The notes beneath the pieces were generated by a model that saw nothing but the letters and a program-made list of their open reading frames with translations, did no database searches and was not told the DNA's origin. A stretch of 64,000 bases of DNA from Streptomyces sp. RPA4-2 (GTDB lineage: Bacteria; Actinomycetota; Actinomycetes; Streptomycetales; Streptomycetaceae), in the NCBI RefSeq assembly GCF_012273515.2, contig NZ_CP050975.2, positions 7,316,001 through 7,380,000 of the forward strand. Reading direction: 5' to 3'. Shown here one piece after another: positions 1 through 8,609 of the stretch. Positions within the stretch are counted from its first letter, which is position 1; each line of letters opens with the position of its first letter. The position numbers were made by a program, and so were the translations under genes.

Positions 1-22
1 GCTGCCCAGGAGGGGGACCGCG

Positions 23-697
23 ATGTTGTCGACAGGACTGCCGCAGGGGGCGGTGCCCAGGCTGGAGCGGCCCGGCCCGCTGCGTGACCGTGTCTACGAG
101 GCACTGCTCGAACTCATCACGACACGCGCCCTCCAGCCCGGCCAGCACCTGGTCGAGAGCGAACTCGCCGGACACCTCGGCGTCTCCCGGCAGCCCGTAC
201 GCGAGGCGTTGCAGCGGCTGAACACGGAGGGGTGGGTCGATCTGCGGCCCGCCCAGGGCGCGTTCGTGCACGAGCCGACGGAGGAGGAGGCCGACCAGCT
301 CCTCACGGTCCGTACGCTCCTGGAGGCGGAGGCCGCGCGGCTCGCCGCCGCCAACACGGGCTCCGCCGGCATCACCGCCCTGGAGGAGCTGTGCGCCGAG
401 GGGGAGCGTGCGGTCGCCGCCGACGACGTGGACGGCGCGGTCGCGATCAACGCCCGCTTCCACGCGAAGGTCATGGAGCTGGCCGGGAACGCGGTCCTCG
501 CCGAACTGGCCGCCCAGGTCGACCGCCGGGTGCGCTGGTACTACACGCCGGTCGCCCGGCAGCGCGGCGGACAGTCCTGGATCGAGCACCGCGACCTCAT
601 CGCGGCCATCGCCGACCGCGACGAGCCCCGCGCCACCCAGGTCATGCGCGAACACACCGAGCACACGCGCAAGACGTACCACGAGCGCGAGAAGTAG
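23..697 (+). CDS. GntR-family transcriptional regulator, FCD type
   Basis: A 224-residue DNA-binding repressor or activator. An N-terminal winged helix (about residues 18-85, with VSRQPVREALQRL as the recognition region) is joined to an all-helical FCD ligand-binding domain (about 90-215) that carries the Arg/His pattern usual for metal-dependent binding of small carboxylates. The ATG at 23 follows a strong AGGAGGGGG at 8-16. No partner lies downstream in the same unit: a small hairpin and 269 bases separate it from the ROK gene, so its targets may be upstream of the window or the sugar operon. Family assignment is secure; the ligand cannot be read from the sequence. Confidence 0.93.
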   Translation: MLSTGLPQGAVPRLERPGPLRDRVYEALLELITTRALQPGQHLVESELAGHLGVSRQPVREALQRLNTEGWVDLRPAQGAFVHEPTEEEADQLLTVRTLLEAEAARLAAANTGSAGITALEELCAEGERAVAADDVDGAVAINARFHAKVMELAGNAVLAELAAQVDRRVRWYYTPVARQRGGQSWIEHRDLIAAIADRDEPRATQVMREHTEHTRKTYHEREK

Positions 698-743
698 CCG
701 GACCCCTCACACCGGTTCTGAACGCCGACGCCCACCGGGACCA

Positions 744-765
744 GCGCCTGGGGCGTGCCAGGCGT
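744..765 (+). terminator. Hairpin after the GntR gene
   Basis: CGCCTGG at 745-751 pairs with CCAGGCG at 758-764 around a six-base loop, about 50 bases after the GntR stop. No T-run follows, so this is only a plausible terminator. Confidence 0.4.
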
Positions 766-780
766 CGCGAAGCAGACGGG

Positions 781-840
781 ACTTTCGCAACACGCCCTGG
801 TCCCGCACGTCCCGCTCTTTGTCCTCTCAGTGGCGAAAGT
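781..840 (+). promoter_or_regulatory. Inverted ACTTTCGC/GCGAAAGT pair upstream of the ROK gene
   Basis: ACTTTCGC at 781-788 and its exact complement GCGAAAGT at 833-840 lie in opposite orientation in the 269-base gap before the ROK regulator. Paired sites of this kind could be operators for autoregulation, but this is inference from position and symmetry only. Confidence 0.35.
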
Positions 841-966
841 TGACGGCAATCTCTGCGCGACTTCTTCCCACACCCGGCAGCCACTGCTACGTTCCCCTCG
901 AAAGCAAGCCACGGCGATGTGGCCAAATCCCGTTGGACACAGGCCGATCGAGGCGGGGAGGGGCTC

Positions 967-2157
967 GTGAGACGTATGACGGCTCGACCCGCGAACGCGC
1001 ACCAGGCGCGGCTGCTGCGCCTGTTGCGAGACGGCGGTCCCAACTCCCGTGCCCAACTCGGTGACCAGGTCGACCTCTCCCGGTCGAAACTGGCCGTCGA
1101 GGTGGAACGGCTCCTGGAGACCGGGCTCGTCGTCGCCGACGGACTCGCCGCATCCCGCGGTGGCCGCCGCTCCCACAACATCCGGCTCGCCCCGGCGCTG
1201 CGCTTCCTCGGCGTCGACATCGGGGCGACCTCGATCGACGTCGCGGTCACCAACGCCGAACTGGAAGTGCTCGGGCACCTCAACCAGCCCATGGACGTCC
1301 GTGAGGGCCCGGTCGCGGTGTTCGAGCAGGTGCTCGCCATGGCGGCCAAGCTGAGGTCCTCCGGGCTCGCGGAGGGATTCGACGGCGCCGGGATCGGCGT
1401 CCCGGGTCCGGTCCGCTTCCCCGAGGGCGTCCCGGTCGCACCGCCGATCATGCCGGGCTGGGACGGCTTCCCGGTCCGCGAGGCGCTCAGCCAGGATCTC
1501 GGCTGCCCCGTCATGGTCGACAACGACGTGAACCTGATGGCGATGGGGGAGCAGCACGCGGGCGTCGCACGCTCCGTGGGCGACTTCCTCTGCGTCAAGA
1601 TCGGTACCGGTATCGGCTGCGGCATCGTCGTCGGCGGAGAGGTCTACCGCGGGACGACGGGCAGCGCCGGCGACATCGGGCACATCCAGGCGGTGCCGGA
1701 CGGGCGCCCGTGCGCCTGCGGGAACCGCGGCTGCCTGGAGGCCCACTTCAGCGGTGCCGCACTCGCCCGGGACGCCACGGACGCCGCTCAGCAGGGACTC
1801 TCGGCGGAACTCGCCGCCCGGCTGGACGCGGCGGGCGCTCTCACCGCCGTCGACGTCGCCGCCGCGGCCGCGGCCGGCGACGCCACCGCCCTCGACCTGA
1901 TCCGTGAGGGCGGCAACCGCACCGGCCAGGTCCTCGCCGCTCTCGTCAGCTTCTTCAATCCGGGCCTGGTGGTGATCGGCGGCGGGGTGACGGGCCTCGG
2001 CCACACCCTGCTCGCCGCGATCCGCACCCAGGTCTACCGTCAGTCGCTCCCGCTCGCGACAGGCAACCTGCCCATCGTCCTCGGGGAGTTGGGCCCTGCC
2101 GCCGGAGTCATCGGCGCGGCACGGCTCATCAGCGATCACCTCTTCTCGCCCGCGTAA
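967..2157 (+). CDS. ROK-family transcriptional regulator / sugar kinase-like
   Basis: A transcription factor with an N-terminal MarR-like helix-turn-helix (about residues 8-70, AQLGDQVDLSRSKLAVEVERL) and a C-terminal ROK sugar-kinase fold. The phosphate-binding DIGATSIDVAV, the GTGIGCGIVVGGEVYRG loop and the zinc motif CACGNRGCLE are all visible. Such proteins sense a sugar or sugar phosphate and control the adjoining transport genes. I prefer the GTG at 967 because GGGGAGGGG lies directly upstream; an ATG at 976 and a longer start at 919 are in frame but have no ribosome site. It sits just ahead of a ribose-type ABC operon, its probable target. Sugar ligand unknown. Confidence 0.92.
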   Translation: MRRMTARPANAHQARLLRLLRDGGPNSRAQLGDQVDLSRSKLAVEVERLLETGLVVADGLAASRGGRRSHNIRLAPALRFLGVDIGATSIDVAVTNAELEVLGHLNQPMDVREGPVAVFEQVLAMAAKLRSSGLAEGFDGAGIGVPGPVRFPEGVPVAPPIMPGWDGFPVREALSQDLGCPVMVDNDVNLMAMGEQHAGVARSVGDFLCVKIGTGIGCGIVVGGEVYRGTTGSAGDIGHIQAVPDGRPCACGNRGCLEAHFSGAALARDATDAAQQGLSAELAARLDAAGALTAVDVAAAAAAGDATALDLIREGGNRTGQVLAALVSFFNPGLVVIGGGVTGLGHTLLAAIRTQVYRQSLPLATGNLPIVLGELGPAAGVIGAARLISDHLFSPA

Positions 2158-2169
2158 CCGCACCCGCAG

Positions 2170-2229
2170 CCGTACCCCCACCCGTAGCCGTACCCCCACC
2201 CGTAGCCGTAGCCGTAGCCGTAGCTGTAC
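2170..2229. repeat. Tandem repeat before the ABC transporter operon
   Basis: Two exact copies of the 18-mer CCGTACCCCCACCCGTAG (2170-2187, 2188-2205) run into three CCGTAG hexamers (2206-2223). The array lies between the ROK gene and the importer genes, where a promoter or regulator site would be expected. Confidence 0.85.
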
Positions 2230-2357
2230 CCGCATCCGTGCCACGTGTTCCGCCGTCGCTGCTCCGCTCTGTTCTGCTCTCCCCAGCCAAGTCCTGCTCT
2301 CCGCGCTGCTCCGCCCTGCCCTGAAACCGGCCCGCACGCCCGCCAAGGGGAACCGTC

Positions 2358-3875
2358 ATGGCACCAGAACCACCGCTGCTCACCATGTCCGGCATCACCA
2401 AGTCGTTCCCCGGCGTCCGCGCCCTCGACGGCGTCGACCTGGATGTACAGGCCGGCGAGGTCCACTGTCTGCTCGGCCAGAACGGAGCCGGGAAGTCCAC
2501 CCTCATCAAGGTTCTGGCCGGCGCGCACCAGCCCGACGACGGGACGATCGGCTGGCGCGGCGCACCCGTCGCCCTCCGCTCGCCGATCGCGGCCATGCGC
2601 CTCGGCATCGCCACCATCTACCAGGAACTCGACCTGGTGGAGGGGCTGTCGGTGGCCGAGAACGTCCACCTCGGACACGAACCCACCTCGGCAGGCTTCG
2701 TCGTACGGGGAAAGGCGGCGCGCGCGTCGACGGCCGCACTCCTCGAACGGCTCGGACACCCCGAGATCGATCCGGCCAGGCTCGTCGGTGAACTCTCCGC
2801 CGCCCAGCGGCAGATCGTCTCCATGGCACGGGCGCTGTCCCACGAGGTGCGCCTCATCGTCATGGACGAGCCGTCCGCGGCCCTCGACCCCGACGAGGTC
2901 GACAACCTCTTCCGCATCGTCACGGGCCTCACCGCGGACGGCGTCGCCGTCGTCTACATCTCGCACCGGCTGGAGGAGATCCGCCGCATCGGCGACCGCG
3001 TGACCGTCCTCAAGGACGGGCGGGCGGTCGCCGGCGGACTCCCCGCGAAGTCCACCCCGACCCGCGAGATCGTCGCGCTGATGACGGGGCGCAACGTGGA
3101 GTACGTCTTCCCCGACCGGCCCACCCGGGAGTCCACCGCCGAGCCCGTCCTGCGGGTCCGTGGGCTGGCCCGCGCGGGGGAGTTCGCCCCGCTGGACCTC
3201 GATCTGCGCCCCGGCGAGATCGTCGGCCTGGCCGGGCTCGTCGGCTCCGGACGCTCCGAGATCCTGGAGACGATCTACGGCGCGCGCAGACCGACCGCCG
3301 GCCAGGTCCACATGGACGGACGGCCGTTGCGGCCCGGCAGCGTCCGCGCCGCCGTCCGCGCCGGACTCGGACTCGCCCCCGAGGAGCGCAAGGCACAGGC
3401 CCTGCTGATGCTGGAGTCCGTCACCCGCAACGTCTCCGTGTCCTCCATGTCCCGCTTCGCCCGCGGGGGCTGGATCGACCGGGGCGCGGAACGGGGAGCG
3501 GCGCGGGCGGCGACCCGTGAACTGTCGCTGCGCCCGGACAGCCCGTCGGTTCCGGTCCGCACACTGTCCGGCGGCAACCAGCAGAAGGCGGTCCTGGCGC
3601 GCTGGCTGCTGCGCGGCTGCCGGGTACTGCTGCTGGACGAGCCGACCCGAGGTGTCGACGTCGGCGCCCGCGCCGAGCTGTACGCGGTCATCCGCCGCCT
3701 CGCCGAGGAGGGCCTGGCCGTCCTGCTGGTGTCGAGCGAAGTGCCCGAGGTGCTGGGACTCGCCGACCGTGTGCTGGTGCTGCGCGAGGGCCGGGTCGTG
3801 CACACCGCCCCCGCCCGGGAGCTCGACGAACACCGTGTCCTCGACCTCGTCATGGAAGGAAGTCCGGCATCATGA
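2358..3875 (+). CDS. Sugar ABC importer, duplicated ATPase (RbsA/MglA type)
   Basis: A 505-residue ATPase with two fused nucleotide-binding domains, the form that powers ribose/galactose/inositol-type importers. The first half has Walker A GQNGAGKST (40-48), signature ELSAAQRQIVSMARAL and Walker B LIVMDEPSAAL. The second half has the usual degenerate P-loop (GLVGSGRSE, Lys replaced by Arg), signature LSGGNQQKAV and LLLDEPTRGVD, so only the first site probably hydrolyses ATP, as is normal in this family. Its stop overlaps the permease start (ATGA), showing translational coupling. Transported sugar is not determined. Confidence 0.95.
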   Translation: MAPEPPLLTMSGITKSFPGVRALDGVDLDVQAGEVHCLLGQNGAGKSTLIKVLAGAHQPDDGTIGWRGAPVALRSPIAAMRLGIATIYQELDLVEGLSVAENVHLGHEPTSAGFVVRGKAARASTAALLERLGHPEIDPARLVGELSAAQRQIVSMARALSHEVRLIVMDEPSAALDPDEVDNLFRIVTGLTADGVAVVYISHRLEEIRRIGDRVTVLKDGRAVAGGLPAKSTPTREIVALMTGRNVEYVFPDRPTRESTAEPVLRVRGLARAGEFAPLDLDLRPGEIVGLAGLVGSGRSEILETIYGARRPTAGQVHMDGRPLRPGSVRAAVRAGLGLAPEERKAQALLMLESVTRNVSVSSMSRFARGGWIDRGAERGAARAATRELSLRPDSPSVPVRTLSGGNQQKAVLARWLLRGCRVLLLDEPTRGVDVGARAELYAVIRRLAEEGLAVLLVSSEVPEVLGLADRVLVLREGRVVHTAPARELDEHRVLDLVMEGSPAS

Positions 3876-4891
3876 CGCAGCCCGTGTCCCCGCCCCGGGG
3901 CAGCACCGGCAAGGTGCCACCGATGGGCGAACTCCCCGCCTGGCGCACGCTCGGTGCCCGCGCCGACGTGCGCACCCTCTCGCTCCTCGGCGTGCTCGTC
4001 GCCCTGATCGTGATCGGCGGCATCACCAAGCCCGACGAGTTCCTCGACACCCGCAACCTCCAACTCGTCCTCACCCAGGCGTCGGTGATCGGCGTGGTCA
4101 CCGTCGGCATGACCTTCGTGATCACCTCAGGCGGCATCGACCTGTCGGTCGGCGCCATCGTCGCGCTCTCCTCGGTGTGGGCGACCACGGTCGCCACCCA
4201 GGAGTACGGCTTCGCGGGCATCCTCTTCACCGCGGTGCTGGTCGGTGTGGGCTGTGGCCTGGTCAACGGCCTGCTCATCGCGTACGGCGGCATGGTGCCG
4301 TTCATCGCGACGCTCGCCATGCTCGCCTCGGCCCGCGGCCTCGCGCTCCAGATCACCGACGGCAGGACCCAGATCGTCAGCGTGGACGGGGTCCTGAAGC
4401 TCGGCGAACGCGACGCGTACGTGCTGGGCGTTCCCCCGCTGGTACTGGTCTTCGCCGTCGTCACGGTCATCGGCTGGCTGATCCTCAACCGCACCACCTT
4501 CGGCCGCCGCACGGTCGCCGTGGGCGGCAACGCGGAGGCGGCCCGGCTCGCCGGCATCGACGTACGACGACAGCGGCTGTATCTCTACCTGCTCTCCGGA
4601 CTGTGCTGCGGCATAGCGGCCTTCCTGCTGGTCATCCTGTCCGGCTCGGGCCAGAACACCAACGGCAACCTGTACGAACTCGACGCCATCGCGGCCGCGA
4701 TCATCGGCGGCACGCTGCTCAGCGGGGGCCGCGGCACCATCACCGGCTCCGTGCTCGGCGTACTGATCTTCACCACGATCACCAACATCTTCGCGCTGAA
4801 CAACCTGCAGAGCGACGTCCAGCAGATCGCCAAGGGCGCGATCATCGTCGCCGCGGTCCTGGTCCAGCGGCGCACCGCAAGCACGACCTGA
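3872..4891 (+). CDS. Sugar ABC importer permease (RbsC type)
   Basis: A 339-residue inner-membrane permease of the branched-chain amino acid/ribose permease family with about nine hydrophobic segments. It carries the typical FVITSGGIDLSVGAIVALSS stretch and the GGNAEAARLAGI loop that contacts the ATPase, plus the GGTLLSGGRGTITGSVLG signature near the end. The ATG overlaps the ATPase stop codon. Together with the genes on either side it forms a complete importer (ATPase, permease, lipoprotein); a single permease gene suggests a homodimeric channel. Confidence 0.94.
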   Translation: MTQPVSPPRGSTGKVPPMGELPAWRTLGARADVRTLSLLGVLVALIVIGGITKPDEFLDTRNLQLVLTQASVIGVVTVGMTFVITSGGIDLSVGAIVALSSVWATTVATQEYGFAGILFTAVLVGVGCGLVNGLLIAYGGMVPFIATLAMLASARGLALQITDGRTQIVSVDGVLKLGERDAYVLGVPPLVLVFAVVTVIGWLILNRTTFGRRTVAVGGNAEAARLAGIDVRRQRLYLYLLSGLCCGIAAFLLVILSGSGQNTNGNLYELDAIAAAIIGGTLLSGGRGTITGSVLGVLIFTTITNIFALNNLQSDVQQIAKGAIIVAAVLVQRRTASTT

Positions 4892-4911
4892 CACGGGAAG
4901 GGTTCACCGCC

Positions 4912-5961
4912 ATGCCAGCACCCACGCACGTCACCAGCCGCCGAGGAATGCTCCTCGGGACCGCCGCCGTCTCGGCCGGCGCCCTCCTGACCGGCTGCAC
5001 CTCCAACGACACCAAGGACGAGAAGCCGGCCTCGAACGACCGGCCGGCCGCCGACGACAAGCCCGGCAAGCACGTCACCATCGGCTTCGCGGGCCCGCAG
5101 GCCGACCACGGCTGGCTCAACGCGATCAACGACAACGCCAAGAGCCGCGCGAAGAAGTACTCGGACGTCACCCTGGAGATCACCGAGGGCTCCAACGACA
5201 CCGCGGCGCAGATCGGCCAGATCGAGACACTGATCAACAAGAAGGTCGACGTGCTGGTGGTGCTGCCCGCCGACGGCAAGGCGCTCACGCAGGTCGGACT
5301 GAAGGCGATGCGCGCCGGAATCCCCGTCGTCAACCTCGACCGGATCTTCAACTCCCCGCAGGCGTACCGCTGCTGGATCGGCGGTGACAACTACGGCATG
5401 GGCCTCAGCGCCGGTCGCTACATCGGCGAGCAGCTCAAGGACAAGCAGGGCGCCCGGGTCATCGAGCTGGCCGGTCTCGACAACCTGGAGCTGACCAAAC
5501 AGCGCACCGAGGGCTTCGACGCGGCTCTGAAGAACTACCCGAACATCAAGAAGGTGGCCCGCCAGGCCGCCGAGTTCACCGTCGAGTCCGGTCAGGCCAA
5601 GATGTCCCAGCTCCTCCAGGCCCAGCCGAAGTTCGACGCCCTGTGGAACCACGACGACGACCAGGGCGTGGGCGCGCTGCGCGCGATCGAGCAGGCCGGC
5701 CGTGACGACTTCCTGATGGTGGGCGGCGCGGGCGCGCTCTCCGCCTTCCAGGCCATCGAGGCCGGCAACAGTGTCCTGAAGGCCACCGTCCTGTATCCGC
5801 CGACCATGGCGGCGTCCGCGATCGACCTGGCCCGCGCCCTCGGTCAGGGCAAGGGGGTGGGCGGCCTCGCCGAGTTCGAGATCCCGGCCTCGATCACGCT
5901 CTACTCCGCCGTCGTCGACAAGGACAACGTCGGCCAGTACATGTCCACCGGCTTCAAGTGA
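4912..5961 (+). CDS. Sugar-binding lipoprotein of the ABC importer
   Basis: A 349-residue periplasmic-binding-protein-like lipoprotein (Peripla_BP_4/RbsB class) that should capture the sugar outside the cell. The N-terminus has twin arginines (R10 R11), a hydrophobic stretch and the lipobox LTGC with Cys29, followed by an acidic/basic linker to about residue 55. The body shows the family pattern TIGFAGPQADHGWLNAINDN and IETLINKKVDVLVVLPADG. The ATG at 4912 lies 20 bases after the permease stop. The same frame is open far upstream into the ATPase, but that part is antisense noise. Ligand could be a pentose, inositol or a keto-sugar; the sequence does not decide. Confidence 0.94.
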   Translation: MPAPTHVTSRRGMLLGTAAVSAGALLTGCTSNDTKDEKPASNDRPAADDKPGKHVTIGFAGPQADHGWLNAINDNAKSRAKKYSDVTLEITEGSNDTAAQIGQIETLINKKVDVLVVLPADGKALTQVGLKAMRAGIPVVNLDRIFNSPQAYRCWIGGDNYGMGLSAGRYIGEQLKDKQGARVIELAGLDNLELTKQRTEGFDAALKNYPNIKKVARQAAEFTVESGQAKMSQLLQAQPKFDALWNHDDDQGVGALRAIEQAGRDDFLMVGGAGALSAFQAIEAGNSVLKATVLYPPTMAASAIDLARALGQGKGVGGLAEFEIPASITLYSAVVDKDNVGQYMSTGFK

Positions 5962-5990
5962 TCCGCCACGCCCACAGCCGCCACAGCGTC

Positions 5991-6030
5991 ACGACGACTC
6001 ACGACGACTCACGACGACTCACGACGACGA
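5991..6030. repeat. Ten-base tandem repeat leading into a ribosome site
   Basis: ACGACGACTC occurs three times in tandem (5991-6020) followed by a partial fourth copy that runs into the GAGGAGGA ribosome site (6029-6035) of the oxidoreductase gene. Copy-number change here would alter the leader length of that gene. Confidence 0.85.
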
Positions 6031-6043
6031 GGAGGACATCCGT

Positions 6044-7456
6044 ATGGGACAGCCGCACCAGGGCGAGCCGGCCGGGGCGGAGGCGGCACGAGTGGATGAG
6101 ACCGGGGCGGCGGCACCCGCGGGGGACGCCGCCGTGCGGGAGGCGGCGGCCGTGAGGGAGGCGGCACCGGCGGAGATCGCGGTGCGGGAGACGTCGGCAG
6201 GAAGCACCCCGGTACGGGGGTCCGGGGTGCGGGAGGCGGACAAGCCGGTGCTTGGCGTGGGCATGGTCGGGTACGCGTTCATGGGCGCCGCCCACTCCCA
6301 GGGCTGGCGCACCGTGGGCCGCGTCTTCGACCTGCCGCGCCGCCCGGTCCTCGCCGCCGTCTGCGGCCGTGACGCGGAAGCCGTCCGCGCCATGGCCGAC
6401 CGGCACGGCTGGGCGGCGGCCGAGACCGACTGGCGTGCGCTGATCGCCCGGGACGACGTCGACCTCGTCGACATCTGCACCCCCGGCGACAGCCACGCCG
6501 AGATCGCGCTCGCCGCCCTGGCCGCCGGCAAGCACGTGCTGTGCGAGAAGCCGCTCGCCAACACGGTCGAGGAGGCGGAGGCGATGGCGGAGGCCGCCGA
6601 GGCCGCCGCCGCCCGCGGCCAGGTGGCCATGGTGGGCTTCAACTACCGCCGGCTGCCCGCGACCTCGCTGGCCCGGACCATGGTCGCCGAAGGGCGGCTG
6701 GGCACCCTGCGGCACGTACGGGTGACCTACCTTCAGGACTGGCTGGTGGACCCGGAGTTCCCGCTCACCTGGCGACTGCGCAGGGAACGCGCGGGATCGG
6801 GCGCGCTCGGCGACCTCGGGGCGCACATCGTCGACCTCGCCCAGTACCTGGCGGGCGAACCGGTCGTCGGGGTCTCCGCGCTGACCGAGACCTTCGTGCG
6901 GCAGCGGCCGCTCCCCGCGGCCGCGTCGAGCGGTCTGTCCGCCGTGCCGGACGCGACCGGCCTCGGCACCGTGACCGTCGACGACGCCGCCCTCTTCACC
7001 GGCCGCTTCGCCTCCGGGGCCCTCGCCTCCTTCGAGGCGTCCCGGTTCGCCACCGGGCGCAAGAACGCCCTGCGCATCGAACTCAACGGCGAGCGCGGCT
7101 CGTTGGCCTTCGACCTGGAGCGGCTCAACGAACTCTCGTATCACGACCACACCGAGCCCGGCACCCACGCGGGCTTCCGCCGCATCCTCGTCACCGAACC
7201 CGACCACCCCTATCTGGAGGCCTGGTGGCCACCGGGCCACGGCCTCGGCTACGAACACACCTTCACCCACCAGGCCCACGACCTGGTGCAGGCCGTAGCG
7301 GCGGCCCGGCGGCCCGTGCCGTCCTTCGCCGACGGCCTGCAGGTACAGCGGGTACTCGCGGCGGTCGAGGAGAGCGCCGAGAAGAACTCCGTCTACACCC
7401 CCGTGGCCGCCACACCCGTGACAGCCACCTCCCCAGCGGTTCGAGGAGACCTCTAG
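6044..7456 (+). CDS. Gfo/Idh/MocA-family sugar oxidoreductase
   Basis: An NAD(P)-dependent sugar or inositol dehydrogenase of 470 residues. A Rossmann domain begins at about residue 68 ([17 protein letters not shown]), followed by the conserved [16 protein letters not shown] and the catalytic-type [11 protein letters not shown] motif; the C-terminal alpha/beta domain spans about 200-450. The first 65 residues are an unusual Ala/Glu/Arg-rich tail with repeated VREA units. The ATG at 6044 has a strong GAGGAGGA site, so this tail appears to be translated. The gene sits between the sugar importer and a TIM-barrel isomerase, fitting oxidation of the imported sugar, perhaps at C3 as in ThuB-like enzymes. 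Confidence 0.92.
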   Translation: MGQPHQGEPAGAEAARVDETGAAAPAGDAAVREAAAVREAAPAEIAVRETSAGSTPVRGSGVREADKPVLGVGMVGYAFMGAAHSQGWRTVGRVFDLPRRPVLAAVCGRDAEAVRAMADRHGWAAAETDWRALIARDDVDLVDICTPGDSHAEIALAALAAGKHVLCEKPLANTVEEAEAMAEAAEAAAARGQVAMVGFNYRRLPATSLARTMVAEGRLGTLRHVRVTYLQDWLVDPEFPLTWRLRRERAGSGALGDLGAHIVDLAQYLAGEPVVGVSALTETFVRQRPLPAAASSGLSAVPDATGLGTVTVDDAALFTGRFASGALASFEASRFATGRKNALRIELNGERGSLAFDLERLNELSYHDHTEPGTHAGFRRILVTEPDHPYLEAWWPPGHGLGYEHTFTHQAHDLVQAVAAARRPVPSFADGLQVQRVLAAVEESAEKNSVYTPVAATPVTATSPAVRGDL

Positions 7457-7458
7457 CC

Positions 7459-8463
7459 ATGCCGCGCACCTTCACGCTCTTCACCGGCCAGTGGGCCGAC
7501 CTGCCGCTCGAGGAGGTCTGCCGGCTCGCCCGCGACTTCGGCTACGACGGACTCGAACTCGCTTGCTGGGGCGACCACTTCGAGGTCGACAAGGCGCTCG
7601 CGGACCCCGCCTACGTCGAGTCCCGGCACGCACTCCTCGACAAGTACGGCCTCAAGTGCTGGGCGATCTCCAACCACCTGGTCGGCCAGGCCGTCTGCGA
7701 CGCCATCATCGACGAACGCCACCGGGCCATCCTGCCCGCCCGCATCTGGGGCGACGGCGAACCCGAGGGCGTACGGCAGCGGGCCGCCGCCGAGATCGCC
7801 GACACCGCGCGCGCCGCCGCGGCCCTCGGGGTCGACACCGTCATCGGCTTCACCGGCTCGGCCATCTGGCACCTGGTCGCCATGTTCCCGCCCGCACCCG
7901 AGTCGATGATCGCCCGCGGCTACGAGGACTTCGCGACACGCTGGAACCCGATCCTGGACGTCTTCGACGCGCAGGGCGTGCGGTTCGCGCACGAGGTCCA
8001 CCCCAGCGAGATCGCCTACGACTACTGGACCACCCACGAGGCCCTGAAAGCGGTCGGCCACCGGCCTGCGTTCGGGCTGAACTTCGACCCCTCGCACTTC
8101 GTGTGGCAGGACCTCGACCCGGTCGGCTTCCTCTACGACTTCCGCGACCGCATCTACCACGTCGACTGCAAGGAAGCCCGCAAACGGCTCGACGGACGCA
8201 ACGGCCGCCTCGGATCGCACCTGCCCTGGGGTGACCCGCGGCGCGGCTGGGACTTCGTCTCCGCGGGCCATGGCGACGTGCCCTGGGAGGACGTCTTCCG
8301 CATGCTGCGCTCCATCGACTACAAGGGTCCCGTCTCGGTCGAGTGGGAGGACGCCGGAATGGACCGGCTCCAGGGCGCACCCGAGGCCCTGACCCGCCTC
8401 AAGACGTACGACTTCGAGCCGCCGTCGGCCTCTTTCGACGCGGCGTTCGGCGGCAACGACTAG
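7459..8463 (+). CDS. Sugar phosphate isomerase/epimerase, TIM barrel
   Basis: A 334-residue AP-endonuclease-2-like TIM barrel. Metal ligands typical of the family are visible in order: HEVHPSE, NFDPSHF, HVDCKEA and VEWEDAGMD near the C-terminus. Members isomerise, epimerise or dehydrate sugars and inosoles. The ATG at 7459 follows the oxidoreductase stop by two bases and has GAGGAGA upstream, so the pair is one unit acting on consecutive steps. The combination dehydrogenase plus TIM barrel recurs in 3-keto-sugar and inositol catabolism. Exact reaction unknown. Confidence 0.92.
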   Translation: MPRTFTLFTGQWADLPLEEVCRLARDFGYDGLELACWGDHFEVDKALADPAYVESRHALLDKYGLKCWAISNHLVGQAVCDAIIDERHRAILPARIWGDGEPEGVRQRAAAEIADTARAAAALGVDTVIGFTGSAIWHLVAMFPPAPESMIARGYEDFATRWNPILDVFDAQGVRFAHEVHPSEIAYDYWTTHEALKAVGHRPAFGLNFDPSHFVWQDLDPVGFLYDFRDRIYHVDCKEARKRLDGRNGRLGSHLPWGDPRRGWDFVSAGHGDVPWEDVFRMLRSIDYKGPVSVEWEDAGMDRLQGAPEALTRLKTYDFEPPSASFDAAFGGND

Positions 8464-8469
8464 TGCCAC

Positions 8470-8503
8470 GGCCGGCGTTCGCCTCCACGGTTGAACGCCG
8501 GCC
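8470..8503 (+). terminator. Terminator hairpin after the isomerase
   Basis: GGCCGGCGTTC (8470-8480) pairs perfectly with GAACGCCGGCC (8493-8503) around a 12-base loop seven bases after the stop codon. It closes the importer-isomerase operon and separates it from the secreted enzymes. Confidence 0.75.
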
Positions 8504-8609
8504 GCCGCGGCACCAGGCCGCAGCACACCGTTCACATGCTTCCGGGGTGACGGCGCACCCCGGCGTACCGCACCCGCCCGTACGACCAGCCCCTTCATGG
8601 AGGCATTTC

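Noticed and set aside
541..2346. Long reverse-strand open frame of 601 codons over the ROK gene.
   Set aside because: Antisense shadow of a high-GC gene; repeated RVRLRVGV segments come from the tandem DNA repeat, and no start signal or family match exists.
3517..4911. Upstream part of the 814-codon frame ending with the sugar-binding lipoprotein.
   Set aside because: It overlaps the ATPase and permease in another frame; the lipoprotein signal and real start are at 4912.
5991..6020. Three ten-base units considered as a CRISPR array.
   Set aside because: Units are directly adjacent with no spacers; it is a simple tandem repeat. No CRISPR array or cas gene is seen in the window.
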